A stretch of DNA of 64,000 nucleotides, taken from positions 124,001 to 188,000 of the forward strand of contig CAWJFW010000003.1 in NCBI GenBank assembly GCA_963842305.1, in the 5' to 3' direction. The notes under the pieces are model-generated. The model worked only from the letters and a program-made list of their open reading frames with translations, was not told where the DNA came from and did not search any database. The DNA is from JAIBJN01 sp963842305 (GTDB taxonomy: Bacteria; Actinomycetota; Thermoleophilia; Gaiellales; Gaiellaceae). The translations under genes and the position numbers were made by a program. Shown here piece by piece: positions 16,371-24,495 of this stretch (its first letter is position 1; every line of letters begins with the position of its first letter).

Positions 16371-16492
16371 GTTCCGCACTTCTGCCAGACGCCAGGCAAG
16401 AGGGGTGCGGGAGGCGCGCCAATTCCCGGCGACACCAACCCGGAGGCATCGGCTGGGCCGCAGAGCCGTAGTCTCCGGGTTGTCGCCTTTTA
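16371..16492 (+). ncRNA. Candidate ~120-nt small RNA (promoter plus terminator, no ORF)
   Basis: A TTGACT/TATAGT promoter would start transcription near 16371, and a strong hairpin followed by TTTT ends at about 16491. No coding frame of note lies between. The 5' half can fold locally (GCAC...GTGC around CTGCC...GGCAAG). The terminator half is a branched stem with an inner CGGCT/AGCCG hairpin. The next gene downstream is on the opposite strand, so the unit stands alone. I do not recognise it as 6S, SRP, tmRNA or RNase P RNA. It is divergent from the XRE-TPR regulator and may be its target. Confidence 0.5.
16428..16491 (+). terminator. Intrinsic terminator of the small RNA
   Basis: GGCGAC (16428-16433) pairs with GTCGCC (16482-16487), and AACCCGGAG (16437-16445) pairs with CTCCGGGTT (16473-16481), with a 3-base bulge. 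TTTT follows at 16488-16491. An inner CGGCT/AGCCG stem sits in the loop. It is one of few hairpins in the window with a T-run. Confidence 0.65.
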
Positions 16493-16553
16493 AGAACATG
16501 GACGAAGCGTCGGCGAGAACGCCGGTTTCATCCATCCCCCGTTCGGACTCCAT

Positions 16554-16574
16554 TGACCGCTCGTGGCGCGGTCA
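16554..16574 (-). terminator. Hairpin after the MFS efflux gene
   Basis: TGACCGC (16554-16560) pairs with GCGGTCA (16568-16574), about 50 bases after the MFS stop on the minus strand. No T-run. The rest of 16493-16624 holds nothing else I can support. Confidence 0.4.
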
Positions 16575-16624
16575 TACCGTTCGCCTACTTCCTCCCTACC
16601 GCGAGGCTCTCGCTTTCCCAGGTC

Positions 16625-18058
16625 CTAGGCGGCGGCCTCGGCGAGCTCGCCGGCGTCCATGTGGCGATGCTTGCGGATCGTCGTCACGGCAACGACCGCG
16701 CCGATCAGAGCGAACACCACGCTGACGCGGAGGGCGACCTGGAATCCGTCGATGAAGTCGGCCGGGTTAGGGCGACCGGAGCCGAGGTCGACGTACGAGG
16801 CGACGATCGCGCCCATGACCGCGATCCCGAGCGCGCCGCCGACCTGGCGGAACGTGTTGAGGACGCCCGAGCCGACGCCGGACTTCTCGACCGGGACCGA
16901 GCCCAGCGCGGCCGCGGTCATCGGGGTCATCACGAGCCCCATGCCGAAGCCGCCGACGATCAGGCCCGGGAGGATGTCCCAGAAGGTCGAGTCGAGCCCG
17001 AGGCGCGAGAAGATCGCGAGCGAGGCCGCGAGGCACAGCATCCCTGCGGTCATGAGTGCGCGGGAGCCGATCCGGTCCGAGGACCTGCCGGCGATTGGGG
17101 CGACCAGGATGATGAGGATCGTCATCGGCAGGAACGCCGCACCCGTCTTCGTCGCGGAGTAGCCCAGGATGTTCTGCATGTAGATCGACATGAAGAAGAA
17201 CACGCCGAACATCGCGAGCGTGATCAGCAGGGCGACGACGTTCGCGCCGGCGAAGGTCGAGCTGCGGAAGAGAGAGAGGTCGAGCAGCGGCGAGCGCTGG
17301 TGTCGCTCGAGGAAGACGAACGTCACGAGCGCGACCGCGCAGAGTGCGAAGAGGCCGATGATCACGGGGTCTGTCCAGCCGTACGAGTTGGCCTCGATGA
17401 GCGCGAACGTGAGGGCGAAGAGCCCGGTGCCCGAGGCGAGGAGCCCAGGGATGTCGAGCCGCTGATCCGCGGAGGTGTCCCGAGACTCCCTGATCACGAA
17501 CCAGCTGACGACGACGCCGAGGACGCCGATGGGCACGTTCACGAAGAAGATCCAGCTCCAGTCGATGTGCTCGGTGATGAGCCCGCCGATGAGCGGGCCG
17601 ATGGCAAGGGCCATGGCGGAGACGCCGGCCCAGATTCCGATCGCCGTGCCGCGCTGTTGCGGCGGGAAGGTCGCGGAGATGATCGAGAGCGTCGCCGGCA
17701 GCATCAGGGCCGCACCGACGCCCTGGGCGGTGCGAGCACCGATCAGCATCTCGCCGGAGGTGGCCAGGCCGCAGAGGAGCGAAGAGAGCGTGAAGACGAC
17801 GAGTCCGAGGAGGAAGATGCGCTTGCGCCCGAAGAAGTCCGCCAGCTTTCCGCCCGAGAGCATGAGCACCGCGAACGTCAGCGCGTAGGCGTTGACCGTC
17901 CACTCGAGCTGGGAGAGGCCGATCCCCAGATCGCGCTGGATCGACGGCAGCGCCACGTTCACGACGGTGTTGTCGAGCATGATCATGAAGAGCGCGAATG
18001 CGAGCGCGCCCAGGGTCCACCACTTGCGGTTCTCGTCGGCGAAGATCCGTGCTTTCAA
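16625..18058 (-). CDS. MFS drug efflux transporter (DHA2, EmrB/QacA type)
   Basis: A 477-residue protein with about 14 membrane helices. The DHA2 hallmarks are MLDNTVVNVALPSI in helix 1, the loop motif GKLADFFGRKR between helices 2 and 3, and antiporter motif C-like GPLIGGLI. The family exports drugs or other small hydrophobic compounds using the proton gradient. The start is a TTG at 18058 that overlaps the TetR stop by four bases (TTGA), so the two genes form an operon. This suggests TetR controls the pump and senses its substrate. The substrate cannot be named. Confidence 0.92.
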   Translation of the reverse strand: MKARIFADENRKWWTLGALAFALFMIMLDNTVVNVALPSIQRDLGIGLSQLEWTVNAYALTFAVLMLSGGKLADFFGRKRIFLLGLVVFTLSSLLCGLATSGEMLIGARTAQGVGAALMLPATLSIISATFPPQQRGTAIGIWAGVSAMALAIGPLIGGLITEHIDWSWIFFVNVPIGVLGVVVSWFVIRESRDTSADQRLDIPGLLASGTGLFALTFALIEANSYGWTDPVIIGLFALCAVALVTFVFLERHQRSPLLDLSLFRSSTFAGANVVALLITLAMFGVFFFMSIYMQNILGYSATKTGAAFLPMTILIILVAPIAGRSSDRIGSRALMTAGMLCLAASLAIFSRLGLDSTFWDILPGLIVGGFGMGLVMTPMTAAALGSVPVEKSGVGSGVLNTFRQVGGALGIAVMGAIVASYVDLGSGRPNPADFIDGFQVALRVSVVFALIGAVVAVTTIRKHRHMDAGELAEAAA

Positions 18059-18717
18059 GACGCTTCCTCCTCGGCGTTCAGGGTTCTCGGAGTCGCGGCA
18101 GCGCGCGCGGAGTCGGGCGCGAGGCCGAAGACGATGGTTCGGACGAGCGCCTGCGCGAACGCCGCGGACGCAGTCGGCTCGACTCCTGCGAGCGCGCGCG
18201 TCAGCGTCTGGTCGCGGCAGGCGCCGATCAGGATCGAGGCGACCACCTCGGGCGGGATGCTCCCGTCGAGTCGCCCGAGTTGCTGCTCTGCGCGCACGTA
18301 GGCCGCAGCCGCGTTGAAGACGGCAACGGGCCCGGTCTCACGCTCGTGCAAGCGCTCCTTGAACCGTGCGAAGACGTTGGGATCGCCCATGAGCGCGAAG
18401 AAGATCGGCTGGTTGTCGCGCAGCAGCTGGAGCAGCTCCTCGACCCACGGGACGAGATTGTCCTCGACGTCGTTGTCGCCGGCCCTCGACGGCAGCTCGA
18501 GCAGCTCCGCGAAGAAGGGCTCTCGCTCGACGATGACCGCGATGACGAGATCGATCTTGTCCTCGAAGTGGACGTAGATCGACCCTTCGGCACAACCGGC
18601 CGCCTTGGCGATCTCCCGCGTCGTCGCGCCGCCGAGCCCGTGCTCGCGGATCAGCGCGTCCGCCGCATCGATGATGCGCCGGCGGAGGGTGGGCTTCGTG
18701 TCGACCGTCTCGACCAT
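18055..18717 (-). CDS. TetR-family repressor of the MFS pump
   Basis: I start at the ATG at 18717 (MVETVDTKPTLRRRI), giving 220 residues; reading is open to 18762. Residues ~10-56 form the TetR helix-turn-helix (AADALIREHGLGGATTREIA, GCAEGSIYVHFEDK). The rest is a variable ligand-binding domain, with a second alpha-helical bundle around FFALMGDPNVFARFKERLHE. Two palindromic operator sites overlap and precede the start, which fits autorepression. The gene is translationally coupled to the downstream MFS gene. The inducer is unknown. Confidence 0.88.
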   Translation of the reverse strand: MVETVDTKPTLRRRIIDAADALIREHGLGGATTREIAKAAGCAEGSIYVHFEDKIDLVIAVIVEREPFFAELLELPSRAGDNDVEDNLVPWVEELLQLLRDNQPIFFALMGDPNVFARFKERLHERETGPVAVFNAAAAYVRAEQQLGRLDGSIPPEVVASILIGACRDQTLTRALAGVEPTASAAFAQALVRTIVFGLAPDSARAAATPRTLNAEEEAS

Positions 18718-18754
18718 GAGTGAGTACTCGCTCATTATGGGTGAGCGTTCACTC
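18716..18754. promoter_or_regulatory. Two TetR-type operators
   Basis: Site 1, ATGAGTGAGTACTCGCTCAT (18716-18735), is a 20-base palindrome with one mismatched pair. Site 2, with core TGAGCGTTCACTCA (18742-18755), has the same TGAG-N6-CTCA pattern. They cover the presumed TetR start and the region before the divergent acyl-CoA synthetase gene, so both directions may be controlled. Confidence 0.65.
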
Positions 18755-18806
18755 ATTGTCAAGGAGAACCGCTCGATCCCTGGCCGCTCGTAGACTTGGC
18801 GGCGCC

Positions 18807-20699
18807 GTGGCGGAGGCCCTGTGGAGACCCGACGACGAGACGCTCGCCTACGCGAACGTCGTCCGACTCATGCGCCGGCAGGGCATCGAGAGCTATTGGG
18901 AGCTCGTCCGGCGCTCGCAGGAGGAGCCCGACTGGTTCTGGTCGGCGGCCGTCGAGGACCTCGGGCTCGAGTTCAGCCGCCCGTGGGACTCGGTCTACGA
19001 CGACTCGCGGGGGCCTGAGTGGACGACGTGGTTCAACGGCGCCACGGTCTCGATCGCCCGCAACTGCGTCCACCGCTGGGCGGAGCGCGAGCCCGACAGG
19101 ATCGGAGCGGTCTTCGCCGGAGAGGACGGTTCGCGGCGGGAGCTCACGTTCGCCGAGCTCTCACGCGACGTCGTCCGCCTCGCCGAGGGCCTGACGCGGC
19201 TCGGTGTCGAGCCGGGCGACCGCGTTGCGATCTACCTGCCCATGTGCCCCGAGGTCGCGATCGCCTCCCACGCCTGCGCGCACCTCGGCGCGGTGCAGGT
19301 GCCGCTCTTCTCGGGCTTCGCGGCTCCGGCGGTCGTGCAGAGGCTGCTGGACTCGGAGGCGAAGGTCGTGATCACGGCTGACTACTCGCTGCGCCGCGGC
19401 GCGCGGCTCGCCATGTGCGAGACGGTCGAGGCGGCCGTGCGCGAATCACCCTCCGTCGAGCACGTCGTCACGTGGGAGCGGGACACAGGGTGGGGCGCGA
19501 TCGTCGAGGAGAGCCCCGGGGAGCTTGCTCCGCTCGAGGTCCCGAGCGAGCACCCATATCTGCTGACGTACACGTCCGGCACGACGGGCAAGCCGAAGGG
19601 AGTCCTCCACGTCCAGGGCGGCTTTCTCGTCTCCATCGCGCGCGAGGTCGCCTACCAGGGCGACGTCCACCCCGAGGACGTCCTCCACTTCTCCACGGAC
19701 ATGGGCTGGATCATGGGGCCCTGGGCCGTCGTCGGCGGTGGTGCACTCGGCTGCACTCTCGTCTTCGCCGAGGGTGCCCCGGACCAGCCGCCCGACCGGC
19801 TGTGGCGCCTGGTCGAGGACGAGCGCGTCTCGGTCCTCGGCCTCTCGCCGACCCTCGTCCGGGCGCTCATCCCTCACGGCGATCCGACGGCAGATCTCTC
19901 CTCGCTCCGGACACTCGTGACGACCGGCGAGCCATGGAATCCGGCCCCGTATCGTTGGCTGTTCGAGCGAGTCGGCGGCGGCAGGGTGCCGATCATCAAC
20001 TGCTCGGGCGGCACCGAGATCGCCGCCTGCTTCCTGTCGCCGACGCCGGCGATCCCGATCAAGGAGTGTTCGCTGGGCGGTCCGGCGCTGGGCATGGCGA
20101 TGGACGTCGTCGACGCCGACGGGAGGTCCCTGATCCTGACGGGCGAGGTCGGCGAGCTCGTCTGCCGCAAGCCCTTTCCCGGGATGACGCGCGGCTTCTG
20201 GCGCGAGCCCGAGCGCTACCTCGACGCGTACTGGCGCCGCTTCCCCGGCGTCTGGGTGCACGGCGACTGGGCCTCGGTGGACGAGGACGGCTACTGGTTC
20301 CTGCACGGACGCTCGGACGACACGCTCAACATCGCCGGCAAGCGCATCGGCCCTGCGGAGCTCGAGTCAGCGGCGGTAGCCCATCCGGCGGTCTCCGAGG
20401 CGGCCGCGGTCGGCGTCCCGCACGAGGTCAAGGGGGAAGTCGCCTGGATCTTCTGTGTCGCGTCGCCCGGCCATGAGCCGAGCGAGGATCTCGCCGCCGA
20501 GGTGGCCGCGCGTGCCGCGGCAGAGCTGGGCAAGGCGTTCAAGCCGGACCGCGTCATCTTCGTGCCGGCGCTCCCGAAGACGCGGAGCGCCAAGATCGTC
20601 CGTCGCGCCGTTCGGGCACAGGCGCTCGGCCAGGATCCCGGCGACCTGTCCTCCGTCGAGAATCCGGAGGCATTGGAGGCCATTGCTCGCGCCGTCTGA
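18807..20699 (+). CDS. Acyl-CoA synthetase (AMP-binding, AcsA-like)
   Basis: A 630-residue ANL-family enzyme. It shows the P-loop motif TYTSGTTGKPKG, the A5-like GGTEI, the hinge block GRSDDTLNIAGKRIGPAELE and the C-terminal catalytic lysine in PKTRSAKIVRR. The N-terminal extension (WFNGATVSIARNCVHRW) is typical of acetyl/propionyl-CoA synthetase relatives. The enzyme activates a carboxylic acid as acyl-AMP, then forms the CoA thioester. I place the start at the GTG at 18807, 10 bases after TAGACT; the frame is open further upstream, across the TetR operators. Its end overlaps the next gene, a class V aminotransferase-like protein. Confidence 0.88.
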   Translation: MAEALWRPDDETLAYANVVRLMRRQGIESYWELVRRSQEEPDWFWSAAVEDLGLEFSRPWDSVYDDSRGPEWTTWFNGATVSIARNCVHRWAEREPDRIGAVFAGEDGSRRELTFAELSRDVVRLAEGLTRLGVEPGDRVAIYLPMCPEVAIASHACAHLGAVQVPLFSGFAAPAVVQRLLDSEAKVVITADYSLRRGARLAMCETVEAAVRESPSVEHVVTWERDTGWGAIVEESPGELAPLEVPSEHPYLLTYTSGTTGKPKGVLHVQGGFLVSIAREVAYQGDVHPEDVLHFSTDMGWIMGPWAVVGGGALGCTLVFAEGAPDQPPDRLWRLVEDERVSVLGLSPTLVRALIPHGDPTADLSSLRTLVTTGEPWNPAPYRWLFERVGGGRVPIINCSGGTEIAACFLSPTPAIPIKECSLGGPALGMAMDVVDADGRSLILTGEVGELVCRKPFPGMTRGFWREPERYLDAYWRRFPGVWVHGDWASVDEDGYWFLHGRSDDTLNIAGKRIGPAELESAAVAHPAVSEAAAVGVPHEVKGEVAWIFCVASPGHEPSEDLAAEVAARAAAELGKAFKPDRVIFVPALPKTRSAKIVRRAVRAQALGQDPGDLSSVENPEALEAIARAV

Positions 20700-21735
20700 G
20701 TACGAGGGCACTCCCACCCGCGGATATCTCGACAGCGCCACCTACGGCCTGCCGCCGCGTTCGACGCTGGCGGCGCTCGCCGAGGCGGCCGAAGGCTGGC
20801 GCACGCGCCGGCGCTGGCGCGACTGGGAGGAGGACGGCGAGGCATGCCGCGCGCTCTTCGCCGAGCTCGTCGGCGCGCGGCCGCAGGACATCGCGCTCAC
20901 GCCGGCCGTCTCGGTCGGCATCGGGCTCGTCGCCGCGAGCCTGCCGCTCGAGGCCGGCGCGAACGTCGTTCTCTACGAGCGGGACTTCACCTCCGCCATG
21001 CTCCCCTGGCAGGCGCTCGAGCCGCGCGGAGTCGAGCTTCGGCTCGCGCCGCTGGAGGGACTCGCAGACGCCGTCGACGAGCACACGGTCGTCGTGTGCG
21101 TCAGCCTCGTGCAGTCGGCCGACGGGCGCGTGGTCGACCTCGACGCGCTGCGCGCGACCGGAGTCCGTATCTGCCTGGACGCGACGCAGGCCGTGGCGTC
21201 CTCCCGCATCGACCTGGCCGGCGTCGACTACCTGGTCGCCCACGCGTACAAGTGGCTCCTCTGTCCGCGCGGGGTCGGCTTCCTCTACGTCAGCCCCGAG
21301 CGCCGCGAGGAGCTCGGAGTGTGGACGGCAGGCTGGAAGGCGCGGGTCGACCCGTACGAGGACTACTACGGCCTCCCGAACATGTCCGACGAGGCGCGCC
21401 GGCTGGACGTCTCGGTGCCGTGGCTGTCGGCGGCCGGCGCGCGTAAGAGCCTCGAGCTGCTCGTCGGGCTCGGAAACGACCGCATCGCAGACCACAACCT
21501 CGACCTCGCCCGCTCGCTTACCTCGAGCCTGGGTCTTCCGGAGCCGGCCGCTCCGATCGTGCGCTTCCGCGTCGAGAACGCCGAGAGCGCGGTACGGAGC
21601 CTCAACGACGCCGGGATCGCCTGCGCGGTGCGCGCAGGATCGGTCCGCCTTTCGTTCCACCTCTATAACGACGAGGAGGACGTCGGGCTCGCGGTCGCCG
21701 CGCTCGGACCGGCGGGCGTCGACACCGGCGAGTAG
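20683..21735 (+). CDS. Class V aminotransferase (cysteine desulfurase-like)
   Basis: About 350 residues of the PLP fold-type I, class V group. The pyridoxal lysine is in HAYKWLLCPRG, and the aspartate that contacts the PLP ring nitrogen is in CLDATQAVAS. No conserved catalytic cysteine loop of IscS/SufS is obvious, so it may be a kynureninase- or isopenicillin-epimerase-like member rather than a true desulfurase. I start it at a TTG at 20683 with GGAGG four bases upstream, which overlaps the synthetase gene by 17 bases and implies coupling. Substrate unknown. Confidence 0.75.
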   Translation: MLAPSEYEGTPTRGYLDSATYGLPPRSTLAALAEAAEGWRTRRRWRDWEEDGEACRALFAELVGARPQDIALTPAVSVGIGLVAASLPLEAGANVVLYERDFTSAMLPWQALEPRGVELRLAPLEGLADAVDEHTVVVCVSLVQSADGRVVDLDALRATGVRICLDATQAVASSRIDLAGVDYLVAHAYKWLLCPRGVGFLYVSPERREELGVWTAGWKARVDPYEDYYGLPNMSDEARRLDVSVPWLSAAGARKSLELLVGLGNDRIADHNLDLARSLTSSLGLPEPAAPIVRFRVENAESAVRSLNDAGIACAVRAGSVRLSFHLYNDEEDVGLAVAALGPAGVDTGE

Positions 21736-21774
21736 GTGGCCCAGCGCCGTTTGCTTCTGTAGGCTCCACGCGCC

Positions 21775-22167
21775 TTGATTCGCATGATCGTCAGAACGCT
21801 CGTCGCGGTGGCTGCGAACGCAGTCGGGCTCATCGTCGCCGCCGCGGTCCTCGACGGCTTTCATCTGGACTGGGGCGGCTTCATCCTCGCCCTCATCATC
21901 TTCACGGTGGCTTTCGCGCTGATGCAGCCCTTCCTGGTGAGCCAGATGCAGAGACGGGGCTCGTCGGCGGCGGCCACGGGGGGCGTGGCGCTGATCGCCA
22001 CGTTCGTCGCCCTGCTCGTTACCGACCTGATCTCCGACGGCCTGAACATCGAGGGCGTCGGAACGTGGATCGCGGCGACCGTGCTCGTGTGGCTCGCGGC
22101 GCTGCTCGCCGCTTTCATCCTGCCGTTCCTCGGGCTCAAGAAGTACATGGAGGAGCGGCGGGACTAG
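21775..22167 (+). CDS. Phage-holin-type small membrane protein
   Basis: A ~130-residue protein with four predicted membrane helices (e.g. LVAVAANAVGLIVAAAVLDG, ATGGVALIATFVALLVTDLI, AATVLVWLAALLAAFILPFL) and a short basic tail. The pattern matches the phage holin 4 superfamily proteins of actinobacteria, whose role is unknown; no phage genes are nearby. A TAGGCT box 9 bases before the TTG at 21775 supports that start; an ATG at 21784 is the alternative. Confidence 0.7.
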   Translation: MIRMIVRTLVAVAANAVGLIVAAAVLDGFHLDWGGFILALIIFTVAFALMQPFLVSQMQRRGSSAAATGGVALIATFVALLVTDLISDGLNIEGVGTWIAATVLVWLAALLAAFILPFLGLKKYMEERRD

Positions 22168-22192
22168 TTTTCGTCCTTTAGGCGGAAACAGC

Positions 22193-22198
22193 TAGAAT
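22193..22198 (+). promoter_or_regulatory. Leaderless -10 box for nadE
   Basis: TAGAAT lies 6 bases before the GTG at 22205, with no Shine-Dalgarno sequence. It is one of the clearest leaderless promoters in the window. Confidence 0.6.
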
Positions 22199-22204
22199 AC
22201 GGGC

Positions 22205-23923
22205 GTGCGTCTTGCTCTCGCCCAGATCGACACGGTCGTCGGCGACCTCGACGGCAACCGCGATCGCATCCTCGCCCGACTCGAAGAGGCCCGGGCGGGC
22301 GGCGCCGACCTCGTGCTCTTCCCGGAGCTCGCCGTCACGGGCTATCCGCCGGAGGACCTCCTCCTGCGCCCCGGCTTCCTGAAGGCCGCGGCACGCACGC
22401 TGGAGCAGATCGCCGCCGCGACGAGGGGCATCGCGGCGCTCGTGGGCACGCCTCACCTCGATCGCGACCTTTTCAACGCCTGCGCGATTTGCGTCGACGG
22501 CGAGGTGAAGGCGATGTATCGCAAGCAGTTCCTTCCCAACTACGGGGTCTTCGACGAGGATCGGTACTTCCAGCCCGGCCGGGGCCTCGTGCTCCTTCGC
22601 TGCGGCGAGACGCTTGTCGGGCCGACCGTCTGCGAGGACATCTGGCAGCCCGGACCGCCCGCGACCGACCTCGCCCTGGCCGGAGCACATGTCGTCGCCA
22701 ACATCTCGGCGTCCCCGTTCCACATCGGCAAGGGCGCCGAGCGCGAGGAGATGCTGGCGACGAGAGCCCGGGACAACGCCTGCTGGATCGCGCTCGTGAA
22801 CGCCGTCGGGGCGCAGGACGAGTTGATCTTCGACGGCCAGAGCCTCGTTCTCGACGAGAACGGCGCGGTCGTCGTGCGCGGGCCGGCCTTCGAGGAGGCC
22901 CTCTTGCTGGTGGACGTCGACGCGACGACCGCAGTCGCCCGCCGTCTCCGCGACGCACGCCGGCGTTCCCTCGCCCGCGCCCGCCGCGAGCTGCCGGAGG
23001 CCGTCGTGGTCGAGGTGCCCGTGCAGGATCGGGGGGACGAGGACCCGGTCGGCTCGTCGATCGCCGAGCCGCTCGACGAGCTCGAGGAGATGCGGCTCGC
23101 GATCGGGCTCGGCCTGCGCGACTACGCTCGCAAGAACGGCTTCACGGACGTCGTGCTCGGAGTCTCCGGAGGCATCGACTCGGCGCTGACGGCGGCGCTC
23201 GCCGCAGAGGCGCTCGGAACGGACCATGTTGTGTGCGTGTCCATGCCGTCGCGGTTCTCGTCCCCCGAGACCCGAAGCGATGCTCGGGCGGTCGCCGCAT
23301 CGCTCGGCGCGCGGTACATGGAGATCCCGATCGATCCGATCGTCGACGCATTCGGCACGGCCCTCGCCGGGGCGTTCTCGGAGACGAAGCCCGACATCAC
23401 GGAGGAGAACATCCAGGCGCGCGCGCGCGGCGTCATCGTCATGGCGCTCTCCAACAAGTTCGGCTGGCTCGCGCTCGCAACGGGGAACAAGAGCGAGCTC
23501 TCCGTCGGCTACGCCACGCTCTACGGGGACATGGCCGGCGGCTTCGCGCTGCTCAAGGACGTGTACAAGACGGACGTCTTCCGCCTGGCCCGGCACCTCA
23601 ACGCGCAGGCCGGGCGAGAGCTGATCCCGGTCTCGATTATCGAGCGCGCCCCGAGCGCGGAACTGCGGCCGGATCAGCGCGACGAGGACTCTCTTCCTCC
23701 CTACGCCAAGCTCGACCGGGTTCTCGAGGCGTACGTCGAGCTGGACAGCTCGCGCGAGGAACTGGCGTCCGACGGCTTCGACTCCGAGGTCGTCGAACGA
23801 GCCGTCGCGCTGATCGACCGTGCGGAGTACAAGCGCCGCCAGGCGGCGCCTGGCGTGAAGCTGCGACCGAAGGCCTTCGGCCGCGACCGCCGCATCCCGA
23901 TCACGAATCGCTGGCGCGGATAA
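22205..23923 (+). CDS. nadE: Glutamine-dependent NAD+ synthetase
   Basis: A 572-residue two-domain enzyme. The N-terminal nitrilase-like glutaminase has the Glu-Lys-Cys triad in FPELAVTGYPPED, YRKQFLPNYGVFDEDRY and PTVCEDIW. The C-terminal synthetase has the PPi-loop SGGIDS (~residue 322) and later GNKSELSVGYATLYGDMAGG. It makes NAD+ from deamido-NAD+, ATP and ammonia from glutamine. Length is close to other two-domain NadE proteins. It is transcribed alone from a leaderless promoter, with a mismatch glycosylase gene convergent downstream. Confidence 0.96.
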   Translation: MRLALAQIDTVVGDLDGNRDRILARLEEARAGGADLVLFPELAVTGYPPEDLLLRPGFLKAAARTLEQIAAATRGIAALVGTPHLDRDLFNACAICVDGEVKAMYRKQFLPNYGVFDEDRYFQPGRGLVLLRCGETLVGPTVCEDIWQPGPPATDLALAGAHVVANISASPFHIGKGAEREEMLATRARDNACWIALVNAVGAQDELIFDGQSLVLDENGAVVVRGPAFEEALLLVDVDATTAVARRLRDARRRSLARARRELPEAVVVEVPVQDRGDEDPVGSSIAEPLDELEEMRLAIGLGLRDYARKNGFTDVVLGVSGGIDSALTAALAAEALGTDHVVCVSMPSRFSSPETRSDARAVAASLGARYMEIPIDPIVDAFGTALAGAFSETKPDITEENIQARARGVIVMALSNKFGWLALATGNKSELSVGYATLYGDMAGGFALLKDVYKTDVFRLARHLNAQAGRELIPVSIIERAPSAELRPDQRDEDSLPPYAKLDRVLEAYVELDSSREELASDGFDSEVVERAVALIDRAEYKRRQAAPGVKLRPKAFGRDRRIPITNRWRG

Positions 23924-23943
23924 ATGAATCCGCGCGCGGCCGT

Positions 23944-24459
23944 CTAGAGCTCGGCCGCCAGGGCGCTGAACCAGCGAAGCCGCTCGTCGTACGACACCGC
24001 CGCGTTTGCGGGCGAGGTCGATGGCAGCACGAACAGCCGCGTCTCGGAGAGCACGCAATCCTGCGGGCCCAGCTCGCAGCGGGCGACGCCGAGCGCTCCC
24101 TGGTACGCCGCCTTTCCCACGAAGGCGATCCACGCGGGTTTCAACTCCGCGGCGAGCTGCTCCAGCCGCCCGCGTGATCCTTCGAAGTCGCCGCGGCGCA
24201 GGTCGCCGCTGCCTTTGGTCGTCCGGTAGGCGGCGTTCGTGAGCCCGTAGCCCAGGTCAGGCAGACGCCGCTGCTCTCGCGGATCGAGTTGCCCGGGCGT
24301 CAGGCCCGCGTCCGCGAGGAGCCGCCAGAAGTCGTTGCGCGGGTTGGCGAAGTGGTGCCCGGCGGCCGAGGAGCGCCTGCCGGGATTGATGCCGCAGAAG
24401 ACACACCGCAGCCCCGGTGCGAGGATGTCGGGCACGGCGGAAGCAAACGGCGCCGCCAC
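23944..24459 (-). CDS. mug: G/U mismatch-specific uracil-DNA glycosylase (Mug family)
   Basis: A 171-residue member of the uracil-DNA glycosylase superfamily, Mug/TDG group. The catalytic loop is GINPG (Asn of the motif at CVFCGINPGRRSS), and the DNA-intercalation loop is LPSTSPANA. Mug removes uracil or ethenocytosine mispaired with G or C. The GTG start at 24459 lies 6 bases after a TAGAGT box, so it is probably leaderless; that box is the mirror of the -10 of the divergent mmsA gene. Confidence 0.9.
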   Translation of the reverse strand: MAAPFASAVPDILAPGLRCVFCGINPGRRSSAAGHHFANPRNDFWRLLADAGLTPGQLDPREQRRLPDLGYGLTNAAYRTTKGSGDLRRGDFEGSRGRLEQLAAELKPAWIAFVGKAAYQGALGVARCELGPQDCVLSETRLFVLPSTSPANAAVSYDERLRWFSALAAEL

Positions 24460-24464
24460 GGCGG

Positions 24465-24471
24465 TACTCTA
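24465..24471. promoter_or_regulatory. Shared symmetric -10 element (mug / mmsA)
   Basis: The sequence TACTCTA reads as TACTCT on the plus strand (towards mmsA) and as TAGAGT on the minus strand (towards mug, 6 bases before its GTG). One near-palindromic element can thus serve both directions. Confidence 0.45.
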
Positions 24472-24495
24472 GGCCGGAGCAACCAGGAGGCAGAG

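Noticed and set aside
16350..16553. 67-codon frame on the minus strand (starting MESERGMDETG)
   Set aside because: It runs antisense through the small RNA hairpin, has no ribosome site and no recognisable similarity.
21775..22167. Holin-like gene as a sign of a prophage
   Set aside because: No other phage genes or attachment sites are near; this protein family is common as a chromosomal gene.
24400..24495. Riboswitch upstream of mmsA
   Set aside because: The region is coding for the divergent glycosylase, and the leader is only about 20 bases.
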